Shown here: piece by piece, positions 1 to 4,448 of the stretch
Numbering within the stretch: position 1 is the stretch's first letter
How the letters are laid out: every line of letters begins with the position of its first letter
Source: Firmicutes bacterium UBA995
GTDB lineage: Bacteria; Bacillota; Sulfobacillia; UBA995
Direction: 5' to 3'
Assembly: GCA_002291985.1 (NCBI GenBank)
Contig: DBBB01000012.1
Span: forward strand, 1 to 5,712
Length of the DNA stretch: 5,712 nucleotides
Position numbers and translations under genes: made by a program
The notes under the pieces: generated by a model
Seen by the model: the letters and a program-made list of their open reading frames with translations, nothing else
Told to the model about the DNA's origin: nothing
The model's database searches: none

Positions 1-186
1 ATACATGTCGTTCACGGCGCGCACGAGCTGAAGTTGTTTGCCCGGCCCCAGGGCAAGCGTGGCCACGAGTTCGAGTTGCCGGCCCGGGGCGCGCAGGTCG
101 CGACGAAGCAGCCGGACCCCCATTCCCAGGGCCGCGACCAGTAGCAGCGATCCGGCCGTGAACAGTCCCACGCCGTCCAGAGGCAT
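1..186 (-). CDS. fliO: FliO, flagellar export-gate assembly protein (C-terminal part outside window)
   Basis: Partial gene: 62 residues are visible and the frame runs off the left edge. FliO is a small bitopic membrane protein that helps assemble the FliP/FliQ/FliR export gate at the base of the flagellum. The visible part has a very short N-terminus, one membrane segment at about residues 7-25 (GVGLFTAGSLLLVAALGMGV), a basic stop-transfer stretch (RLLRRDLR), and then the start of the small cytosolic domain. There the ELVATLALGPGKQLQLVRA segment matches the FliO pattern of a hydrophobic strand, LGP and a K/Q-L-LVR strand. The ATG at 186 follows the fliN stop by 2 bases and has a GGAGG site 8 bases upstream (195-199). 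The start therefore looks firm, and the protein has no cleavable signal peptide. Its position after fliN matches fliO/fliZ in other Gram-positive clusters, where fliP normally comes next. In Bacillus subtilis cheY sits between the switch gene and this gene; here it does not. Confidence 0.88.
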   Translation of the reverse strand, partial: MPLDGVGLFTAGSLLLVAALGMGVRLLRRDLRAPGRQLELVATLALGPGKQLQLVRAVNDMY

Positions 187-188
187 GG

Positions 189-515
189 TCAGTTCCTCCG
201 TCCGGGAGGCCGGGCCCGTTCCTTGCGTTGTATCAGCTCGGTGATCCGCACCCCGAAGTTCTCGTCGATGACCAGCACCTCGCCCCGCGCGACCAGTTCG
301 CCGTTGACCAGGACGTCCACGGCTTCTCCCGCCAGCCTGTCGAGTTGGATCACCGACCCTGCCGCGAGGGCGAGCACTTCCTCGAGCAGCCGCCGGGCAC
401 GACCCAGTTCCACCGTGATTTCCAGGGGAACGTCCATCAGGACGTCCAGCCCGGGATCGGTGTTGGGGATCGCTGCCCGGTCACTCCGCTGCGTCTTGTT
501 CCGCGCCACATCCAT
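189..515 (-). CDS. fliN: FliN, C-ring switch protein
   Basis: A 108-residue FliN. It forms the lower rim of the cytoplasmic C-ring, binds the C-terminal domain of FliM, and docks the export ATPase complex. Residues 24-95 are a complete SpoA (surface presentation of antigens) domain with the family's most typical strings: LDVLMDVPLEITVELG, then GSVIQLDRLAGEAVDVLVNG, then ARGEVLVIDENFGVRITELI. The tail is short and basic (RKERARPPGRRN). The frame can be extended 19 codons to a GTG at 572. I chose the ATG at 515 because a GGAGGGAG site lies 6 bases upstream and because conserved FliN sequence begins shortly after it. With this start the gene overlaps the end of fliM by 35 bases. The protein is the short FliN type, not the long Gram-positive FliY: the CheC-like phosphatase domain and the N-terminal CheY-binding peptide of FliY are both missing. 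Confidence 0.96.
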   Translation of the reverse strand: MDVARNKTQRSDRAAIPNTDPGLDVLMDVPLEITVELGRARRLLEEVLALAAGSVIQLDRLAGEAVDVLVNGELVARGEVLVIDENFGVRITELIQRKERARPPGRRN

Positions 516-1416
516 CACTTGCTCCCTCCAGTCCCGGACGGCACACGATCCGGAAGGCCAACCGCGGTCCACACCTGCCGGCCTGACCCAGGAACAGCGG
601 CTTGCCTTCGATCATCAGCGGTAGTAAACCGTCTACAGGGGAATTCAGGCGCAACACATCGCCTGGACTCAGGGACAGTGCCCGGCGCATGGCCAGCGTC
701 ACCTGCCCGAGCACGACGGAAAGCGTGACCGGCGCCTGCCTTAGCCGGTGGTTGACCTGCTCCGTCCCCCCCTGACTTCCCTGGCGGTAGCGATCGGCCC
801 AGGCCTGAGTGTTCAGGCGGGGTAGCAGGGGCTCCAGCATGAAATAGGGCAGAAACAGGCAGAGTTTGCCTTCTTTACTGCCCAAGGATACCTGGAAAGT
901 CACTGCCGCCCCGGCCTCGGAGCCCGCGAGCGACTGCACGAACAGGGGGTTGTCCTCGGTCCGCTCGACCCGGGGATCCAGTTCCACCAGACCCGTCCAT
1001 CCGCCCGCCAGGACGTTCGCCAGTCCCTGCAGTATCCGGGTCACCGCGACTCGCTCCACGTCGGTGAGACCCCGGTGTGGTCCTTCCCAGCTCCCCGGCC
1101 CCCCGAAAAGGCGGTCGATGATGGCCAGCGCCAGGCCGATGTCCATCATGAACACCGCCTCGCCCCGAAGGGGGGGCATGGCCATCAGGGCCAACAGGCT
1201 GCCGCCCTTGTCCCGGCGCAGGATCTCATCGCAGGCGGCCTGTTCGACCCGGGCCACGGCGACCTGGCTGGGCAGGCGGAAAGTTGCCGCACAGTGCGAA
1301 GCCCAGCGACGGGCGACGTGGTCGTGCAGCACCTGCAAGGTGCGGAGCTGTTCCTTGGAGAACTTGTCCGGCAACCGGAAGTCGAAGCTGCGGATGCGAG
1401 AAGCCTCTTGACTCAT
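481..1416 (-). CDS. fliM: FliM, flagellar motor switch protein lacking the N-terminal CheY-binding peptide
   Basis: A 311-residue FliM, the C-ring protein linking FliG above to FliN below. The CheC-like middle domain spans about residues 20-205. It has the FliG-contacting GGPG motif at 105-108 (IDRLFGGPG), an NPLFVQ segment near 156-161, and the PYFMLEPLLPRL helix near 190-201. A C-terminal SpoA domain spans about 222-292 (GKPLFLGQAGR at 271-281). FliM proteins usually start with a peptide of the LSQ(D/E)EIDALL type that binds phospho-CheY, then a linker. Here the protein opens with MSQEASRIRSFDFRLPDKFS, which corresponds to the point where the middle domain begins, so roughly 35 residues are missing. 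The start is firm. A GAGGAGG site lies 7 bases upstream of the ATG, and the frame above holds no ATG, GTG or TTG before an in-frame stop at 1525-1527. The start overlaps the motB stop as ATGA, and the last 35 bases overlap fliN. Confidence 0.97.
   Translation of the reverse strand: MSQEASRIRSFDFRLPDKFSKEQLRTLQVLHDHVARRWASHCAATFRLPSQVAVARVEQAACDEILRRDKGGSLLALMAMPPLRGEAVFMMDIGLALAIIDRLFGGPGSWEGPHRGLTDVERVAVTRILQGLANVLAGGWTGLVELDPRVERTEDNPLFVQSLAGSEAGAAVTFQVSLGSKEGKLCLFLPYFMLEPLLPRLNTQAWADRYRQGSQGGTEQVNHRLRQAPVTLSVVLGQVTLAMRRALSLSPGDVLRLNSPVDGLLPLMIEGKPLFLGQAGRCGPRLAFRIVCRPGLEGASDGCGAEQDAAE
516..529 (-). promoter_or_regulatory. Ribosome binding site deciding the fliN start
   Basis: On the minus strand GGAGGGAG (522-529) stands 6 bases before the ATG at 515. 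It lies inside the 3' end of fliM and supports the 108-residue FliN over a longer frame that would begin at a GTG at 572. Confidence 0.8.
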
Positions 1417-2189
1417 GGTCGGTCCTCCTCGCTTGGGGCCTGTCCCTTGGGCTCGGCGGCGCTCAAGCTGAGCCGGAGGATTACCACATCCACCCGCCGG
1501 TTGCGGGCCATGCCCTCTGCCGTCTCATTATCGGCCACGGGTCGATACTCGCCGTAACCGGCAGCCGACAGGCGAATCGGGCTGAATTCTCGTTCTTCGA
1601 CCAGGTAGCGGACGACGGCGGTGGCCCGGGAGGTCGACAGCTCCCAGTTCGAGGGGAACTGCAGGGTACGGATGGGGCGCGAGTCGGTGTGGCCTTCTAC
1701 TCGTACATCATTGGGGATGGCTGCCAGGACGGGGAACAGCCGATCGAGGGCTTGCAGCGCCTCGCGTCGCAGGTCGGCACGACCCGTGTCGAACAAGATC
1801 TGGTCGGAGAAGCGGACGACGATCCCCCGCTCTTCACGCAGCAGCTCTACCTGACCCTCACCGGCGAGCGCTTCCTGGAGCTTGCCGAGAACGGCGAGGA
1901 TCTGGGCGAGGTCCTGTTGCTGGATCAGCAATTCGGGATCGAGCGGCAACCCCTCGTCATCGGCGGGTGGCCGCACCGGGGGCGTCTCCGTGGGCTGCAG
2001 TATCACCGGCGGCATGCCGAGGGTCTCCTGGATGGAGGCGATGGCGGAGGCGAAGCGCTGGATGTCCATCACCGACATGCTGTAGAGCAGCACGAAGAAG
2101 ATCAGGATCTGGGTTACCAGGTCGCTGTAGGTGGTCATCCAGAAGGGTGAGCTTGAACTCGCGTTCAGGCTCCGCCGCCTGCGCATCAT
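1413..2189 (-). CDS. motB: MotB/MotS-type stator protein
   Basis: A 258-residue stator B subunit. With MotA it forms the membrane ion channel that drives rotation and anchors it to peptidoglycan. After a basic N-terminus (RRRR) comes one membrane segment at about 16-39 (WMTTYSDLVTQILIFFVLLY). D23 matches the essential ion-binding aspartate (D32 in E. coli MotB). Residues 42-58 form an amphipathic stretch in the usual plug position, followed by a Pro-rich linker. An OmpA-like peptidoglycan-binding domain occupies about 125-240, with VEGHTDSRPIRTLQFPSNWE, AAGYGEYRPVADN and NRRVDVVIL. The membrane segment and the PNDVRVEGHTDSR region look closer to Na+-type MotS of Bacillus than to H+-type MotB; this rests on memory of the families, not an alignment. 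Q27 is a polar residue in the membrane helix where Leu is common. The ATG at 2189 overlaps the motA stop as ATGA and has a GAGGAGG site 10 bases upstream, so I prefer it to the adjacent ATG at 2186. Confidence 0.96.
   Translation of the reverse strand: MMRRRRSLNASSSSPFWMTTYSDLVTQILIFFVLLYSMSVMDIQRFASAIASIQETLGMPPVILQPTETPPVRPPADDEGLPLDPELLIQQQDLAQILAVLGKLQEALAGEGQVELLREERGIVVRFSDQILFDTGRADLRREALQALDRLFPVLAAIPNDVRVEGHTDSRPIRTLQFPSNWELSTSRATAVVRYLVEEREFSPIRLSAAGYGEYRPVADNETAEGMARNRRVDVVILRLSLSAAEPKGQAPSEEDRP
1417..1430 (-). promoter_or_regulatory. Ribosome binding site deciding the fliM start
   Basis: On the minus strand GAGGAGG (1424-1430) stands 7 bases before the ATG at 1416, inside the end of motB. 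It matters because it confirms that FliM begins without the usual CheY-binding peptide. No other start codon exists between here and the in-frame stop at 1525-1527. Confidence 0.85.
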
Positions 2190-3013
2190 CCCACGTCCAC
2201 CTCCTCGTGGAGAGGCTCGGCGCCGCCAGGTGCGGCGGCGGCAGCCTGGCGCCTTTCCAGGGCGCGCTTGGCCGCGGGAGACAGGTGGGCGCGGAGTTTC
2301 TCCTCGATCATCCGGGGGTTATGTCCCGCCTGGATGGCCAGGAGCCCCTCGATCATCATCTGTTTGGTCTGCCACTCTTCCTCGTGGCACACTTTGAGTT
2401 TGCCGGCGAGGGGCAGGCAGATCAGGAAGGCGAACAGTGCTCCGTAGAAAGTGGTGAGCAGCGCCACCGACATTCCCGGGCCGATGGTTGCCGGATCCTC
2501 CATCGTCCGCAGCATCTTGATCAGCCCGATCAGGGTGCCGACCAGTCCGAAGGAGGGGGCAAAGTTGCCCATGGTCTCGAACACCGCCTGGCCTGCCTGG
2601 TGGCGTTGTTCGAGCGCGGCGAGATCGGTTTCGAGGATGGCACGGGTCATCTCCGAATCGGTACCGTCCACTACCAGTTGCAGCCCCTTGGCCAGGAATG
2701 GGTCCTTGGTCTCGCCTATCTCCCGGTCGAGGGCGAGCAGCCCCTCGCGGCGAGCACGGGTGGCATAGTCGGTCATCGCCTGGAAGATGGCTTCCGGCTG
2801 CGAGCGGCGGTTGCCAAAGGCGTTGCGCAGGACCCTGAAGCCACCCAGGACTTGCGCCAGCCGATAGTTCAGCATGGTCGCCGCAAGCGTGCCGCCGAAG
2901 GTGATCAGGATCGCCGGCAAGTTGAAGAAGGCGCCCAATCCCCCGTCTGCGCCGATGGCCCAGGTCAAAAGGACTATGCCCGAGAGAATGCCCAGGACCG
3001 CTCCCGGGTCCAT
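2186..3013 (-). CDS. motA: MotA, stator ion-channel protein
   Basis: A 275-residue MotA/MotP-family protein, of ordinary length for Gram-positive MotA. Four membrane segments are visible at about 4-22, 30-50, 149-169 and 180-203, with a large cytosolic loop between the second and third. Family marks are FNLPAILITFGGTLAAT (30-46); the FliG-facing loop ARREGLLALDREI (87-99), with the charged Arg and Glu residues that contact the rotor; DPFLAKGLQLVVDGTD (104-119); and the two conserved prolines of the channel, P153 (NFAPSFGLVGTLIGL) and P201 (LICLPLAGKL). The C-terminal tail is Ala-rich and then acidic. The ATG at 3013 lies one base after the flbD stop, and its GGAGGG site lies inside flbD. The end overlaps motB by 4 bases, which suits equal synthesis of stator partners. 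MotA and MotP cannot be told apart from this sequence alone. Confidence 0.97.
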   Translation of the reverse strand: MDPGAVLGILSGIVLLTWAIGADGGLGAFFNLPAILITFGGTLAATMLNYRLAQVLGGFRVLRNAFGNRRSQPEAIFQAMTDYATRARREGLLALDREIGETKDPFLAKGLQLVVDGTDSEMTRAILETDLAALEQRHQAGQAVFETMGNFAPSFGLVGTLIGLIKMLRTMEDPATIGPGMSVALLTTFYGALFAFLICLPLAGKLKVCHEEEWQTKQMMIEGLLAIQAGHNPRMIEEKLRAHLSPAAKRALERRQAAAAAPGGAEPLHEEVDVG

Positions 3014-3014
3014 A

Positions 3015-3218
3015 TCACGCCCTCCTCTCCTCGAGGTCGGTCAGCAGCGAGCGTCGATACTCCCTGGCCCGGCCGATCACCTCGTCCACCGTTTCCACCA
3101 CGACTAGCTTGCGGCCGGTGGTCAGGGTCAGCACCGTGTCGGGACTGGCTTCCACCAGCTCGATGAGGTCGCTATTGACCACTAACTGACTGCCGTTTAG
3201 CCGGGTGAGGGCAATCAT
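3015..3218 (-). CDS. flbD: FlbD/SwrD family small motility protein
   Basis: A 67-residue FlbD-family protein (called SwrD in Bacillus subtilis). It has no membrane segment or signal peptide. The sequence shows the whole family pattern: MIALTRLNG at the start, then NSDLIELVEASPDTVLTL, TTGRKLVVVETVDEVI, and a charged C-terminal helix (REYRRSLLTDLEERR). In B. subtilis SwrD raises the power of the flagellar motor by acting on the stators, and its loss stops swarming; the biochemical mechanism is not known to me. This gene ends one base before the motA start, so it is tied physically and probably translationally to the stator genes, in line with that role. It starts 4 bases after the flgE stop, with an AGGAGA site about 7 bases upstream of the ATG. 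The name should not be confused with the unrelated Caulobacter regulator also called FlbD. Confidence 0.95.
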   Translation of the reverse strand: MIALTRLNGSQLVVNSDLIELVEASPDTVLTLTTGRKLVVVETVDEVIGRAREYRRSLLTDLEERRA

Positions 3219-3222
3219 GGCT

Positions 3223-4017
3223 TCATCTCCTGAGGTTGGCCAGTTCCTGGAGCATCTCGTCGGATACCGTTATCATGCGGGTGTTCGCCTGAAAGCCCCG
3301 CTGGGTGACGATCATTTCCGCGAACTCCTTGGCCAGGTCGACGTTGGACATCTCCAGACTGCCGGAGACGATGGCCCCGCGGCCTCCCGTTTGCGGTGCG
3401 CCCACCACGGCCGCCCCGGAGTTGGGTGACACGCTATAGAGGTTGTTGCCCGCCCGGGTCAGACCCTCGGGGTTGGCGAAATTGGCCAGGGCCACCTGAC
3501 CCAGGGCCAGGACGGCGCCGGTGCCATCAACCCCGGTCACATTGCCGCTGCGGTCGATGCTGATATGCACCACGGCCGGCGGGACGACGATGTTCGTTCC
3601 CGTCGTCGTCTGGAGGTTCAGGCCGGTGGCGGGATCGACCAGGGTGCCGGTGGCATCCTGTGTGAAGTTGCCGGTGCGACTATAGAAGACTTCCGTCCCG
3701 GCGGCCAACACGAAGAACCCGTTGCCCTCGATGGCAAGGTCGCGGACCCTCCCCGTCGCCTGGAGGGCGCCCTGACTCTGGATCATGTCCACCGAGCCGA
3801 TGGTCGTGCCCAGACCCACCTGCTGGGGGTTGATGCCTCCCCGGGGAGGGGCCGGGGCAGCGCCGCCCCGCAAGGTCTGGCTGAACAGCTCACGGAATGA
3901 AGCCCGCGCCGACTTGTAGGCCACGGTGTTGACGTTGGCCACATTATGGCCGACCACGTCCATGCGTGTCTGGTGGGTCCGGAGACCGGTCACCGCCGCG
4001 AACAGCGATCGCAGCAT
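3223..4017 (-). CDS. flgE: FlgE, flagellar hook protein (short Gram-positive type)
   Basis: A 264-residue hook/rod-family protein, exported by the flagellar type III system and polymerised into the hook. The N-terminal rod motif spans about residues 1-36 (RMDVVGHNVANVNTVAYKS). A GGINPQQVGLG segment and the SVDMIQSQGALQATGR strip follow. The F/G-like D1 region begins near 88 (DLAIEGNGFFVL, then YSRTGNFTQDATGTLVDP). The C-terminal helix spans about 218-264 (GSLEMSNVDLAKEFAEMIVT, QRGFQANTRMITVSDEMLQE). FlgF and FlgG share this fold. I call it FlgE because it follows fliK and flgD, and because its length and conserved strings agree with B. subtilis FlgE, also 264 residues by my recall. It lacks the large outer domains of proteobacterial and spirochete hook proteins, and it has no cysteine. 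The start has a GGAGGAGG site 9 bases upstream. Confidence 0.93.
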   Translation of the reverse strand: MLRSLFAAVTGLRTHQTRMDVVGHNVANVNTVAYKSARASFRELFSQTLRGGAAPAPPRGGINPQQVGLGTTIGSVDMIQSQGALQATGRVRDLAIEGNGFFVLAAGTEVFYSRTGNFTQDATGTLVDPATGLNLQTTTGTNIVVPPAVVHISIDRSGNVTGVDGTGAVLALGQVALANFANPEGLTRAGNNLYSVSPNSGAAVVGAPQTGGRGAIVSGSLEMSNVDLAKEFAEMIVTQRGFQANTRMITVSDEMLQELANLRR

Positions 4018-4044
4018 TATCCCATTCCTCCTCCTTCATCGTTT

Positions 4045-4431
4045 TCAGCCTTCGAGCATACCCCGAATCATGGCCGGGTCGATATCCTGCTGCCCGGCGG
4101 TCAGCCGCCACTCGCCGTCCACCAGCCGCACCCCGTCCACTCGCGCTGTGATCAGCCCGCCGGGCGTTTCCACCAGGATCGTCCGGCCCACGAAGCCGGA
4201 CAGCGTGGCCAGGGCGGTGGCCTCTGGCCCCAGTCGGGGGACCATGGTTTCCATCTGGGCGCGGAGCCGCTCCAGCGACTCGACCATGAGTATCTGACTG
4301 AGCTGACTGAAAAACTCCTGGCTGCTCACGGGTTCCAGTGGGTTCTGGTTCTGAAGCTGAGCCACCATCAGCCGCAGGAGTTGTTCACGGCTGACAGGGC
4401 CGGCGCTTCCCGTCAGGCGGACGTCGTTCAT
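4045..4431 (-). CDS. flgD: FlgD, hook cap/scaffold protein (short form)
   Basis: A FlgD of about 128 residues. It is exported to the growing hook tip and acts as the cap under which FlgE subunits assemble. The N-terminal half carries the family signature: REQLLRLMVAQLQNQNPLEP at about 16-35, then SSQEFFSQLSQILMVESLERL. The C-terminal half (SGFVGRTILVETPGG, then a VDGVRLVDGEWRLTAG strand pair and DPAMIRGM) resembles the short tail of Gram-positive FlgD and lacks the large C-terminal domains of E. coli FlgD. Three starts are possible. A GTG at 4452 overlaps the fliK stop as GTGA but has no clear ribosome site; ATG codons lie at 4437 and 4431. I prefer 4431 because an AAGGAAGGG site lies 6 bases upstream, though 4437 is nearly as good. 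About 27 bases separate the gene from flgE. Confidence 0.92.
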   Translation of the reverse strand: MNDVRLTGSAGPVSREQLLRLMVAQLQNQNPLEPVSSQEFFSQLSQILMVESLERLRAQMETMVPRLGPEATALATLSGFVGRTILVETPGGLITARVDGVRLVDGEWRLTAGQQDIDPAMIRGMLEG

Positions 4432-4446
4432 GTTCATCCCTTCCTT
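4432..4446 (-). promoter_or_regulatory. Ribosome binding site deciding the flgD start
   Basis: On the minus strand AAGGAAGGG (4438-4446) stands 6 bases before the ATG at 4431. Its upstream half could also serve the ATG at 4437 with about 5 bases of spacing. The GTG at 4452 has no comparable site and lies upstream of this one. Confidence 0.6.
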
Positions 4447-4448
4447 CT

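Noticed and set aside
189..572. Longer FliN starting at the GTG at 572
   Set aside because: The extra 19 residues do not resemble FliN or a CheY-binding peptide and lie entirely over fliM. The ATG at 515 has a strong, well-spaced ribosome site.
228..728. Open plus-strand frame of 166 codons opposite fliN and fliM
   Set aside because: It lies antisense to two well-conserved switch genes, and its composition is typical of a shadow frame.
1284..2150. Open plus-strand frame of 288 codons opposite fliM and motB
   Set aside because: It is a shadow of the conserved coding strand. It has no recognisable protein family and no convincing ribosome site, and it spans the motB/fliM junction.
1967..3166. 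Open plus-strand frame of 399 codons opposite motB, motA and flbD
   Set aside because: It is antisense to three clearly conserved genes. Its translation is low-complexity Arg/Gly/Ala/Ser/Pro-rich sequence with no domain I recognise. Long antisense frames are expected in DNA this GC-rich.
4018..4044. Terminator or promoter in the flgD-flgE gap, the longest intergenic space
   Set aside because: The gap of about 27 bases holds the flgE ribosome site and no inverted repeat with a T-run. There is no room for a convincing promoter.
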